This document shows, piece after piece, positions 6,662 to 16,019 of a DNA stretch of 64,000 nt. The stretch is from Anaerolineae bacterium (GTDB lineage Bacteria; Chloroflexota; Anaerolineae; Promineifilales; Promineifilaceae), in assembly GCA_023382655.1 (NCBI GenBank), contig JAHDWK010000011.1, forward strand, positions 1-64,000, in the 5' to 3' direction. Made by a program: the position numbers and the translations under genes. Numbering within the stretch: position 1 is the first letter of the stretch; each line of letters begins with the position of its first letter. The notes beneath the pieces were generated by a model, which searched no databases, was not told where the DNA came from, and worked only from the letters and a program-made list of their open reading frames with translations.

Positions 6662-8722
6662 CTAATCTGCTCGAAAAATATCCACTTTGGTTTCCAAACA
6701 CTTACGCAGCGACAAATCATTGGCGCCAATTTCGTGCCAACTGGTGGGCTTCTGATAAAAATCCAACCCTCGCCCAATCTTGATCACCCAGCCATTATCC
6801 AGGCGGATTTCGCGGTCGTGCAGATTGGGATTGAGTTCAACATCCAGCACAATGTCCAATTCCAGCAGACTTTGTGTTAACTCAGCGAGCTTCTCCCGAA
6901 TCTCGGCCAGTGGCGTGAATTCATCATACCCTGTCTTCACGTTGATGCGCTTAACCATCGAATGCTTGACGAATGTTTCGCAGAAGCGTACCAGATTCTG
7001 GATTTGATGCGGCATTCGGATATAGGGATCCTCAACGGCCACTTCCCTGGCGCCTTTGAGGTAGGGGGCCATGATGGATTCGTAGCTGTACCCGGTATCC
7101 CCATAGAAGATGGTGAAGTGCTGTTCCGCCGGTTCCGGGGGGGCCGGTTCTGCCGGTTCGGCAACAACTTCTGGCAGAGCCACGGCCGTTTCCACCTGCA
7201 CATCCTGCTTCTCCTGTACCACCTCCCCAGCCAACGTCTTACGCAACGGCCGTTGTGTTGCCATGGCCTTCTCTGATTCAGGACAATAAACGATTACCTC
7301 TTGCCCATCAGCCGCGAAATAAGAGAGGTCAATCCTGGCAAACTCATCATCCGGTTTGCGCTTATTCATTTGTTCCTTAACGCGCCGCCGGCCTTCTATG
7401 GCATACTGCACGTAGGCTTCAAATTCCGCTGGCGATGGCGGCCCATCGGGATGCAAGATTTTGAGGAATGCCGCCACTGTCTTCTTGATACCTTTCTCGT
7501 CTCGGCCTTCAACCGACGTGCCCAGGCGGATGCGTTTACTGACCTCTTCGTAGCGATTGGATTTTGAGAATTGATAATGAAACGCTTCGGCCAGATAGTC
7601 GGTGATGAAGCCGTAGTTGTTCGTTAAAAATTCTGTGCTGGTTTTGGGCATTTCCCAGCCGGGCAGGTAGCTGGCAAAACGGTCCATCACCGCCAGGTCA
7701 AACTCTTTGGGCAGAGGCATGAAGAGATCATGTTGGTCAGAATGGACAAGCTGCTCAATGGACTGGTCAATGTTGCCCACAAAGGCCATGCTGGCGTCGG
7801 CAATCACTTCTACGCCGCGCGAAAAACGGCCGTTTGCCAAAAAGTCCTTCATGATTTGAATCGTATCCGGGTCTTTTATTTTGATACCGGCTACTTCATC
7901 AAAGGCCACCGTATCCCAAAATCCAACCAGCCCCACACGATGTCGGGAGTTGTTATAAAAGAGCGTAGCTTTGGTTGCCTGACCGCCGCTCAGCAGCGTG
8001 GCATAAGGGGAAAACTCGCTAAAAAAATAGGATTTCCCTGTACCACGTGGCCCCAATTCAATAAAGTTGAAATTTGGTTCCACCAGAGGCGCCAGCCGGG
8101 CAATAAAGTGGAATTTCAAGCGCGGTGATAACTTCGCCGGTTCCAGTCCGACGGAGCGCAGGATCACATCCAGCCATTCGTCGCGGCTGAACTGCTGCCG
8201 CCCTTCGATATAACCATCATAGTCAAAACGGCTGAGTTGGATGGGGCGCATCTCTTCAACGTAGAAGGTGTAATCATCCCCCTCAATATCGTTGTAAGCA
8301 ATGGTCACTTCCGCCCAGATGCCCCCCTCCAGCAGCCGTTCGTTGTCTTTGAAGAAGCGTTCGGCGACGGCAATACGCTGGGAGTTGAAATTTTCCAGCG
8401 CCGCCCAATGCCGCTTTTCCCGCTCCACGTAACGCACATGGACCTTATCAATAAAGCGATGTTGGCCGCGCATGGCTACGCGCGATTGGGCGGCATTGGC
8501 TTCATCGGCGCGAACGTAATTGTCTTGCAGCGTAGCCAGCACCGCTTCCAGTCCGGCCTGGATTTCGTCCGGGTCGTTACTGGCACAGTAGCGAGCCAGG
8601 AGGAACTCCAGGACGAAGGTTGGCACGTTGGTGCCCTTTTTGATGCGCTGCACCAAATCTTTGCGCACCACCTTGCCGTCAAATATGTCCACCAATTTTT
8701 GATCGAGCGTGTCCATCATCAC
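6662..8722 (-). CDS. brxL: BREX protein BrxL with MIT_C-like C-terminal domain
   Basis: 686 residues, the last gene of the BREX operon. It matches BrxL: AAA+ core with Walker A GPRGTGKS (224-231) and Walker B VAFDEVAG (about 272-279), and the family stretch NRYEEVSKRIRLGTSVEGRD. BrxL is an ATPase of type 1 BREX that acts with the methylation arm to block phage replication. After an acidic, proline-rich linker (about 510-550) the C-terminus reads EDPYIRMPHQIQNLVRFCE and later LHDREIRLDNGWVIKIGRGL. These are signatures of the MIT C-terminal (MIT_C) phospholipase D-like fold, here in place of an obvious Lon peptidase end. It overlaps the end of pglZ. Starts at 8722 (GTG), 8719 or 8716 (ATG) are all possible; GAGG spacing favours 8716. 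Confidence 0.9.
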   Translation of the reverse strand: MMMDTLDQKLVDIFDGKVVRKDLVQRIKKGTNVPTFVLEFLLARYCASNDPDEIQAGLEAVLATLQDNYVRADEANAAQSRVAMRGQHRFIDKVHVRYVEREKRHWAALENFNSQRIAVAERFFKDNERLLEGGIWAEVTIAYNDIEGDDYTFYVEEMRPIQLSRFDYDGYIEGRQQFSRDEWLDVILRSVGLEPAKLSPRLKFHFIARLAPLVEPNFNFIELGPRGTGKSYFFSEFSPYATLLSGGQATKATLFYNNSRHRVGLVGFWDTVAFDEVAGIKIKDPDTIQIMKDFLANGRFSRGVEVIADASMAFVGNIDQSIEQLVHSDQHDLFMPLPKEFDLAVMDRFASYLPGWEMPKTSTEFLTNNYGFITDYLAEAFHYQFSKSNRYEEVSKRIRLGTSVEGRDEKGIKKTVAAFLKILHPDGPPSPAEFEAYVQYAIEGRRRVKEQMNKRKPDDEFARIDLSYFAADGQEVIVYCPESEKAMATQRPLRKTLAGEVVQEKQDVQVETAVALPEVVAEPAEPAPPEPAEQHFTIFYGDTGYSYESIMAPYLKGAREVAVEDPYIRMPHQIQNLVRFCETFVKHSMVKRINVKTGYDEFTPLAEIREKLAELTQSLLELDIVLDVELNPNLHDREIRLDNGWVIKIGRGLDFYQKPTSWHEIGANDLSLRKCLETKVDIFRAD

Positions 8723-11244
8723 CTCGTGTAATTTGTTTCCATCTCTACTTTGCTAAAAGTCGTCAGCGTCGTTGGGTCCAACGCTTTCACACTGAACTTG
8801 CCTTCATATTGTTCGTCCATTTTCAGGGTAACTTTGACCCTCTGACCCGGTTGCACCGAAATGATCCGGGTGGCCGGATTGACCGCCTCGCCCGGCTTGG
8901 CTTCGCCGACGACGTTTCCTTTTTTGTCCTGGGCTTCTAGCAAGATTTCGACAGGACTGCCTTGCGAGAATAAATCGCCGAAACCGGCCGTTATCTCAAA
9001 TACCGGCACAACGGTGTTGATGTGACTGCCGCCGCGCTTGTAGTTGATGGTGATGGTCGGGTGTTGGCCGACCGTTTCTTCGGCTACGCGGAGTTGGATG
9101 CCAATAACCGGCACAACCGTCTCCGGCAGTGAGGCGCCGCCATGAAAATACACCTGTCCAGCCTTATAAGCGACCATGGCTCGTGGCCCTGCCGCCTGGT
9201 TGAAGTCGCCGCGGATACCTAAATGAGTGGCCGGCAGCAGGAAACTGGCTGCATCTTGACTGATGTCGCCCAACAGCAGCCGGTCATGGACGTTAACTAC
9301 GTTGCCGGAGGGTTTGCTGCATACGTCACCCGCTTCCAGCGCCGGATTCAGGTAAAAACCATGATCGGTAACGATGAGCGCTTCCTGGAAGCCTTGTTTT
9401 TGCAGGCGGCGCAAGGCGGCCCGGATTTGCTGGAATGTGCGGCTGATCAGGCTCAACGCGCCTTCGGGGTTGGTCTCGAAATCCTGGTCCATTTCATTGC
9501 TGCGCAGCACCAGTAGCTCGACTTCTTTGGGTGGATTTGTTTTACCTTTGGCAAAATCGGCCAGAGATGTGTCGGCAAAACGCTGTCCATATTGCCGACG
9601 CAGCACGTCCAGCCGTTGGTTTACGTTGTTCAAGGGTTGGTCGGCCAACATGGGAACGACTTTGTTTTGTTGGCGTGTCAGGCGCAAGTTTTGGCTGGCG
9701 CCGGGCAGCAGGCTGGCCATGCCCACCGGCGTGACGCTGGGCAAAGCGGCAAAAGCGACTTGCAGTTCCACCTGGCCCTCTTCGGTTAGCTGCTTGTGCA
9801 GTTCTACCCCCAGTTCGTAGCGCAGGGCGTCTATGAGGAACAGCGCCACCCGACGGCCGCTTTCTTGCAGTTTTGGGGCGACCAGTTTATCGAAAACGCT
9901 GGCGTTGGCTAACCGGCCCGGCGGCGGCCAGCCCGATTTTTCCAGATGGCGGATAAACAGTTCTTGCACACTGCTGCTCAGGGTGCGGTAAGCGCGGCGC
10001 GCCTGTTTGATTATCGTGGTGATGGCTCCGTCGGAATCGAAAATGTCGCCAGCGGCCTGTTCAAATTCTCGCTGCAACCGGTCTACGTCGCGCAGATGGC
10101 TGAGATAGAAGTCTATCAAGGCATCCTGGCTGCGTGTGTGTTCCGGCAGTTGGCGGGCGGCGTCGGTGCACGACTCTACCAGGCTCACGGCCGTTTGCAG
10201 CAAGCGCCACTCGGTCTGGTTTTCACCCCGCCCTACCCAGACCGACCGGGCGTGCCCGCCCAAAATCTGGCGTAGTTTGTCCATATCGTCGGCTTGCAGC
10301 GCCCGCACGGCCTGAGCAAAGAAGGTGCGCTCTTCAAAGGGGAAGGTATCGCGCACACCCAGGTCATCAATCGCCTGGCAGGCGGTCACCAGGTTCAGTT
10401 CGGCCTGGATGGCCTCGGCGCGATCCATGTAGACCGTCTGTGTGCGCTGGTCGTGGCGCAGGCGTTCACAAAGCTCTTCGATGACCGGCTGCGCTTCCGG
10501 CAGGGCGCGGGGCACGTCGGCCAGGGTTTCTGGCAAGGCGGTGGGCAGGTCGAAGACGAACTCGCTGAAGAGCAGATAGCGCCACAATTCGTCGGCCACG
10601 GCCGTCCAGCTTTTGCCACGGGTGAGCAGTTTCAGCCCCAGCGCGCTGGCAATTAACTCTTTGGCTTCCGTCACCCACGCTTTTTCATCCTGCAAGGCCG
10701 CTTGCTGCGCCGGTGACGGCGCCAGCAAGGCAAACAGAATGTTGCGGGCCGATTCCACTTGTAGACCGACTTGCAGATGGGGCCAACCGGCGCTGCCACC
10801 CACCGCGTCTATGACATCGAAGCTGGGGTTTTCGTTTTCGGCGAAGATGCGCCGGATGGCGGTGGGTTGATCCGCTTTGGCCTTCAGACAAAGATTGAAG
10901 TATTCATCCCCGTCCCCGTCAGGGAATACCGCGCCGACAGCGCCGTAGAGGGCGAAGGGATCGCGCTGTTTGGCTTCTTCCGTGAGGGGCAGCGGCGCGG
11001 GCACGTAAATGAGCAGCAGCCCATTACGGGGACGATTTGGCTGCCGCAGCGTTTGCAGGGCCGCCAGGGCCGCTTCCCGGCTCTCGATGCTGCTTTCGCT
11101 GGCGTCTACAACCTGTACCTGGGCATCGGCCATTTCCAGGCACAATTCCCGGTAACGCCGGTCGGGATCGTAGACGACCAGGACTTCTTTTTCTTTCAGC
11201 CGCGGCCGCAGGACGTCGTTCTGAATGAAGGTTTTGATGCTCAT
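8719..11244 (-). CDS. pglZ: BREX alkaline-phosphatase-like protein PglZ
   Basis: 841 residues. PglZ is a core BREX protein with an alkaline phosphatase superfamily fold, needed for defence and for methylation by the BREX complex. Visible landmarks are ALFLIDALRYELG near residue 470, where the aspartate is a predicted metal ligand, and ALIVTDHGFYLNP near residue 625, with the Asp-His pair typical of the fold. The C-terminal 150 residues are beta-rich. The start has GGAGG seven bases upstream and overlaps the pglX stop by four bases, so the two are translationally coupled. It also overlaps brxL. Length is normal for the family. Confidence 0.92.
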   Translation of the reverse strand: MSIKTFIQNDVLRPRLKEKEVLVVYDPDRRYRELCLEMADAQVQVVDASESSIESREAALAALQTLRQPNRPRNGLLLIYVPAPLPLTEEAKQRDPFALYGAVGAVFPDGDGDEYFNLCLKAKADQPTAIRRIFAENENPSFDVIDAVGGSAGWPHLQVGLQVESARNILFALLAPSPAQQAALQDEKAWVTEAKELIASALGLKLLTRGKSWTAVADELWRYLLFSEFVFDLPTALPETLADVPRALPEAQPVIEELCERLRHDQRTQTVYMDRAEAIQAELNLVTACQAIDDLGVRDTFPFEERTFFAQAVRALQADDMDKLRQILGGHARSVWVGRGENQTEWRLLQTAVSLVESCTDAARQLPEHTRSQDALIDFYLSHLRDVDRLQREFEQAAGDIFDSDGAITTIIKQARRAYRTLSSSVQELFIRHLEKSGWPPPGRLANASVFDKLVAPKLQESGRRVALFLIDALRYELGVELHKQLTEEGQVELQVAFAALPSVTPVGMASLLPGASQNLRLTRQQNKVVPMLADQPLNNVNQRLDVLRRQYGQRFADTSLADFAKGKTNPPKEVELLVLRSNEMDQDFETNPEGALSLISRTFQQIRAALRRLQKQGFQEALIVTDHGFYLNPALEAGDVCSKPSGNVVNVHDRLLLGDISQDAASFLLPATHLGIRGDFNQAAGPRAMVAYKAGQVYFHGGASLPETVVPVIGIQLRVAEETVGQHPTITINYKRGGSHINTVVPVFEITAGFGDLFSQGSPVEILLEAQDKKGNVVGEAKPGEAVNPATRIISVQPGQRVKVTLKMDEQYEGKFSVKALDPTTLTTFSKVEMETNYTR

Positions 11245-14200
11245 GGACGGCCTCCGCTAAGAGTTTGTCGCCGCGCGACTTCGGCGGTGATTTCGCTGGA
11301 TTGGGATTTGCGCCGCCGCCAGGGTGCGCCGGGCGGCTGGTACCAGAAGAAGGGGCGCAGTCCCTGTTTGGCGGCCAGGTCAACGTCTGTGGTGCATTTG
11401 TCTACCACCCGGTCCGGCCACAGCAGTAAGGCCAGCGGCTGCTCGTCGCGTTCGCCGCGCTGCAGGGCTTGCCAGACGGCATCAAAGGCAGCCGGTTCGT
11501 CCTGGAAGGCGGCGGCAACCGGCCCGGCCAGGTCTGGCGCGGCGGCAGCCAGCAGCTTTTTGAGGAGGCTGCTGCGGGCGGCCTGGGTGCGTTTGGCGGG
11601 CATTTTGATAGACAGCGGGTCAGCCAGAGGTGGATAATCCCAAACTTTGTCGAAGACGCGCTCCGGCCAGAGGTAGAGGGCCAGGCGGGTATCGTCCCAC
11701 TGGCCTTCGGCCAGGTGCTGCCAGACCTGCAAAGCGGGCAGGCCACGCGCCGGGCCGTTGGCCAGCGCCGCCAGATGCGCCCGCAACTGCTCATGGGCCG
11801 GTTGGCGCTGTTTGTTTTTCTGGGCGGCGATTTCCTGGTCTTGGGGTTTGAGCAGCCGCCCCTTGCCGTCTTCTTCTACCCAGAAAAGGTCTTCGATGTC
11901 GTGGGCGATGGCCAGGCTGCGGTCGGTGGCGCATTGGGGGACGACACGCTCCGGCCAGATGGACATGGCCAGGTGCGCCCAATCATATTCCCCCCCTTCC
12001 AACTTTTCCCAGGTTTCTTTGAGGCGGGCCTGCCACTGGCGGTGCTGGAACAGCCGCCACAGGGGGGCGGCGGTGATTTGCACCCCGTCGTTGAGGTTGG
12101 GTCGCCAGAAAGCAGCCAGGCGCAGCAGTTCGGCGCGGAAATCTTTCAGTTCTGTTTCTAAATCTGTTAATTGTGCTACATCATCTTCCTGTAGTTTGGA
12201 GCGATTGCTTTCCTGGCGCAGCGTTTGCACCTGCTGGGAAACATCCTTTAGTTTGGGATCAACGTAGTCGTTAATACAGGTATAGAGGGTCTGAACATCG
12301 AGACGATGGTAATAAATCCATAGAGTATAGCTACTAGAGGCAGTGCTGAGCGGCCAGTAGATAGGTGCAGATCTGCGGCCCTTAGAGTAACGCTTCAAGT
12401 GGTCGCTGAAGAACCCGTTGGGATTAACAAAGTAGGTTCGCAGCGATGGAACACCCAAAATTTCACACACCTCTTGTTCGATAGCGTCAGCGTTGTCAAG
12501 CCAGATAATGCGCAAAGACTGTCGGACACGATCTTCAACATTTTCTATATGACCATGATCGTCTGTCATTAGCCCAGCCCATGTAATGCGCATTGGGTAG
12601 TCGGTTTGCAGGTCATCAGGATTGGCAGGTAGATTTCGAGCGCCTTGGAGCATTCCAGGTGGGCAAACAGGTAGCGGAGCAAATGGTTCCAGATTTTCCA
12701 GCAGATTTTTTTGAGAAATCGCATATCGAATATCCCATCGCCCAAAAGCGGTTCCCACTGCATATGAAACGGCTACTTCCGCACAAAAATAGACGCAACT
12801 TTCGAGTGTAGATGCATCAAACGCGAGCGAAACGGAATCGATCGGTTTTGTGGCGTAAAATGACAGGTTTTGGATATCAGATTCCGACAAACCCATTATT
12901 TCATAAGTTATTTGCTCTTGCTGAAAGACAAGGGTAGATGTTTTTTCGCAGATATGTAAGTACCTCTCCGCTAGGCTAAAAATGCTTTCACTTAGTACAT
13001 GTACCAGATAAGGCTGTAAGAAAGTGGGAGAGCACTCATTCGTCGTATCCAACTCGCGCTTTAGAATATATACCTGTTTGGCGTTTCTGACATAGTCATC
13101 TCTCATTAGTAAAGGCAACAAAGGGGTAGGGAGATCTTTTAGATAGCCAGCTTCTTTGTGTTGTCCTGAGTAAAAAGACAATAATGTAGAGCTAATTGGG
13201 CTATTCAAGTAGGCTAGCAAACCCCATACACAGGATTCTTCTGATGGGAATATGGCCATTCCCTCGACTGTAAAAATATGATCCGACGGCATTATGTGAG
13301 CATCTAGCCATTCTCCCCGTTTCCCATATCCAATACCAGGTAATCCTTGAAAAGCTTCATTTGCCCATCTTGTTCCAGAGTGTAAGCGAAGATGAGACCC
13401 ATCACCTCGCCAAAGTGCTACCTCATAAGAAGATTGATAATACTGACAATAACTTCCTCCCTTATACATGCGAATAAAGAAACCCGTTAATAAATGGGAA
13501 GGCAATATTTCCCACCACAATTTTCCATACCTTTCCATACTGAGATTGTGTCCTTGCAAGACTTGAACACCTTGTTCTTGCAAAGACAGATTGTTCCGGA
13601 ATAAATGCTGTATACGACTTGGAACATCGTAGGCAATGGCTTTGTTGGGCATTGTTCGGAAAAGTCCAGTTATGCACATATAAAAATAAGCGGGTAATGA
13701 TTTCTTTTGATTCCACTCATACAATCCAGCACTTAACAAATCTTGTTTATTGTTCGCTGAAGCAAGATTCATGAAAACTTGAGCCGTTTGTTTTGTTGAT
13801 TTTGAAAGTATAGAAGCTACTACTTCAACATTTGCGTCAAGCACTCCCCATCCCAATTCGACGAAAGGCCCAATTTCCAAAGAATTAAGGATTATATGCT
13901 CTCGGAACGAGGCATACGTTGACTTGATAAATATCACTTTGTCAGATACCAGCCCTATCAAACCGTTCACGCTTAATCTTTCTGAAAGCACTTCTATAAA
14001 GGCTGAAGCTAAATTCTTGTTTCCATAAGGGCAGTGTTTGACAAGAAGAGGAACAAACCTATCTACACTTGCGCCAAAAGGTGGGTTCATAAGAATTACG
14101 TCATACTTTTGGCGACACAGATCAATGAATGCAAAGCCTCGTGCCGTACTTCTTACGAATAAATGACGACGATAATGGTTTCCATCTTCAGCCAGCTCCG

Positions 14201-15860
14201 CATATTGTTCTAAGGAATCATAAATCCTTTGCTCGGCTCGCCCCCAAAACGCAGCATCAGTGATCCCACTCACATCTAGACCCAATTCTCTCTGTTTCGG
14301 CAAGGGAGTTTCTTCCTCAAATAACTTGGCCTGCCTTACCAGAGGGTGGGTAAACCATTTAGTTTTGGCCTCGGCAATATCAGCGGCAATTTCCTCTTCA
14401 ATTTTCAACAAAGATCCCGCCTCTCCGGCCAGTCTCATTGCCACAAACACCCGGCGGAGGAGTTGGCCCAACAGTTTCCCCTCCGGAGAGAGACTTAGGT
14501 GGCGTTCGATGAATTCATCTAGCAGGTCAGTGTCACCGGGCATTGCCTCGGCGGTAACGATATTAGAACGTTGGATTGTTGGCCGTTCAACAGCGTTCAA
14601 GCGCTGACCTTGCCAGCTTTTTTGCGCCCGCAGCCAAAGCGACAGCCCGGCAATCTGCACCGCCCGCGGGTCAATGTCTATGCCATGTATGTTGCGCTCC
14701 ACAATCAGCCTGGGCACATCCTGCAGAAATTCTTCCTCATTGTTATACGTCTGGCGCAGCGGTTTCAGGCCCTCTGGTCGCAAAAAAGCGTCTGGCCCCA
14801 ATCTCCCTTCCAACTCCCACGCTTCGGCGTAAATCTGTTCATACAGGTCAAAAGCGTACAGGCCAAAGTGCATCGAGCCACAGGCCGGGTCAAGCATTTT
14901 AATATCACGCGGGTCTTTCAACGGCCGGTGAGGAATATAGACCGGCAGCCGTAGCAGTTCTTCCTGGGACAATTCGCCCTGATCATCCTCCGCCTCCGGC
15001 GCTGCTTCTCCTGGCGCCAGAAAAATCTCGTGAGGCCGCCGCACCAGGTAGCGGCAGCTTTCGGCCAGCCGCGTCTGCCCTTTGGTCATCTCATACCAGA
15101 TACGCCCCAATGTATTGTCCGTCAGAAACTCCACCACATAACGCGGCGTAAAAAACTGGTTGCGCACCGCCAGTTCCCGGCTGTTGCGCGGCGCTGAAGA
15201 TTCGTCGCGCATCTGTTTGCGCTCTTCTTTGGAGTTGAAATATTGGTAAATCCAGCCAATGGTTTCATCTTCAACCCACAGCGGATCAATATCCGGGTGG
15301 TTGATCTCCGCCAGCAGTTCCAACACAACCGCCGGTCGCGGGAACAGCCGCCCTTGCGGGCTAAAACGGTCAAACAACACCGGCAAGTCTACGGCAAACT
15401 CATCAAACAGGCTGAACATATAGCTGCGGTAACTGTCGCCCGTCTCGCCCAATGCCGATCCCGCCAACCGCCCATACAACTGGAACCCTTTGGATTGGTA
15501 ACCGCGGGCAATGGATTCCAGCAGCAGTCCGCGCGCCTCGGCCATGCGCAGGGCGCACAGCCGGTTGAGCACGGTAAACGCTTGCTCGCGCACAATACGC
15601 TCCAATACATCACGCTGCCCGGCCACTGTCTGTTTCTCTTGCCCGGCCAGGTAATGGCTCATCGTCTCCCGCAGCAGCCGCGCCGTCTCCCGCCGGGTAT
15701 CATCCAGATGGCTCAGCTTTTCCAGGTCGGTAATCGTGCCGTTTTGGGGATCCAGACCATATTCATGCTGTAACTGGCGGGTAAATTCGAGGGTCAACGT
15801 GTGCCGGGCGTCACCCACAAAACGGGCGAGCCGGTTGCGCGTTGCTTGGTCAAAAGCCAT
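11241..15860 (-). CDS. pglX: BREX adenine-specific DNA methyltransferase PglX
   Basis: 1539 residues from the ATG at 15860, which has AAGGGAG eight bases upstream; the frame extends in phase to 15911 without a better start. It is the N6-adenine methyltransferase that marks host DNA and sets BREX specificity. Motif I is DPACGSMHFG (about residue 325) and motif IV is NPPFGAS (about 592). The protein is longer than the roughly 1200 residues I expect for type 1 PglX. The extra length is a C-terminal region with three degenerate repeats of the form LALxLWPxRVVxKC (near bases 11390-11430, 11650-11690 and 11940-11980). Bases about 12170-14300, the target-recognition part, are visibly AT-richer than both flanks, suggesting domain exchange. 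The stop overlaps pglZ by four bases. Confidence 0.93.
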   Translation of the reverse strand: MAFDQATRNRLARFVGDARHTLTLEFTRQLQHEYGLDPQNGTITDLEKLSHLDDTRRETARLLRETMSHYLAGQEKQTVAGQRDVLERIVREQAFTVLNRLCALRMAEARGLLLESIARGYQSKGFQLYGRLAGSALGETGDSYRSYMFSLFDEFAVDLPVLFDRFSPQGRLFPRPAVVLELLAEINHPDIDPLWVEDETIGWIYQYFNSKEERKQMRDESSAPRNSRELAVRNQFFTPRYVVEFLTDNTLGRIWYEMTKGQTRLAESCRYLVRRPHEIFLAPGEAAPEAEDDQGELSQEELLRLPVYIPHRPLKDPRDIKMLDPACGSMHFGLYAFDLYEQIYAEAWELEGRLGPDAFLRPEGLKPLRQTYNNEEEFLQDVPRLIVERNIHGIDIDPRAVQIAGLSLWLRAQKSWQGQRLNAVERPTIQRSNIVTAEAMPGDTDLLDEFIERHLSLSPEGKLLGQLLRRVFVAMRLAGEAGSLLKIEEEIAADIAEAKTKWFTHPLVRQAKLFEEETPLPKQRELGLDVSGITDAAFWGRAEQRIYDSLEQYAELAEDGNHYRRHLFVRSTARGFAFIDLCRQKYDVILMNPPFGASVDRFVPLLVKHCPYGNKNLASAFIEVLSERLSVNGLIGLVSDKVIFIKSTYASFREHIILNSLEIGPFVELGWGVLDANVEVVASILSKSTKQTAQVFMNLASANNKQDLLSAGLYEWNQKKSLPAYFYMCITGLFRTMPNKAIAYDVPSRIQHLFRNNLSLQEQGVQVLQGHNLSMERYGKLWWEILPSHLLTGFFIRMYKGGSYCQYYQSSYEVALWRGDGSHLRLHSGTRWANEAFQGLPGIGYGKRGEWLDAHIMPSDHIFTVEGMAIFPSEESCVWGLLAYLNSPISSTLLSFYSGQHKEAGYLKDLPTPLLPLLMRDDYVRNAKQVYILKRELDTTNECSPTFLQPYLVHVLSESIFSLAERYLHICEKTSTLVFQQEQITYEIMGLSESDIQNLSFYATKPIDSVSLAFDASTLESCVYFCAEVAVSYAVGTAFGRWDIRYAISQKNLLENLEPFAPLPVCPPGMLQGARNLPANPDDLQTDYPMRITWAGLMTDDHGHIENVEDRVRQSLRIIWLDNADAIEQEVCEILGVPSLRTYFVNPNGFFSDHLKRYSKGRRSAPIYWPLSTASSSYTLWIYYHRLDVQTLYTCINDYVDPKLKDVSQQVQTLRQESNRSKLQEDDVAQLTDLETELKDFRAELLRLAAFWRPNLNDGVQITAAPLWRLFQHRQWQARLKETWEKLEGGEYDWAHLAMSIWPERVVPQCATDRSLAIAHDIEDLFWVEEDGKGRLLKPQDQEIAAQKNKQRQPAHEQLRAHLAALANGPARGLPALQVWQHLAEGQWDDTRLALYLWPERVFDKVWDYPPLADPLSIKMPAKRTQAARSSLLKKLLAAAAPDLAGPVAAAFQDEPAAFDAVWQALQRGERDEQPLALLLWPDRVVDKCTTDVDLAAKQGLRPFFWYQPPGAPWRRRKSQSSEITAEVARRQTLSGGRP

Positions 15861-15878
15861 GCTGTTTCTCCCTTGTAA

Positions 15879-15917
15879 ATCGAATTGCCAATTCGATGCG
15901 CGATTTGCCAAATCGCG
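15879..15917. repeat. Two tandem hairpins between brxC and pglX
   Basis: ATCGAATT-GCC-AATTCGAT (15879-15897) is followed two bases later by CGCGATTT-GCC-AAATCGCG (15899-15917). Both have 8-bp perfect stems and the same GCC loop. They lie 19 bases upstream of the pglX start in a 159-base gap. They may be a REP-like element or an RNA processing site that sets pglX level. A stretch reading AACGCCGAGGCGCAGAG follows at about 15971-15987 and resembles a dispersed low-complexity repeat I have seen in many bacterial genomes. Confidence 0.6.
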
Positions 15918-16019
15918 TTACGGTTTTCATTCGTGGTGGTGTGCCACGCTCATGAAGTCTCCTGTAGTTTTAACGCCGAGGCGCAGAGCATGAAAGAATT
16001 AAACAGGCAGTAGGAATTC

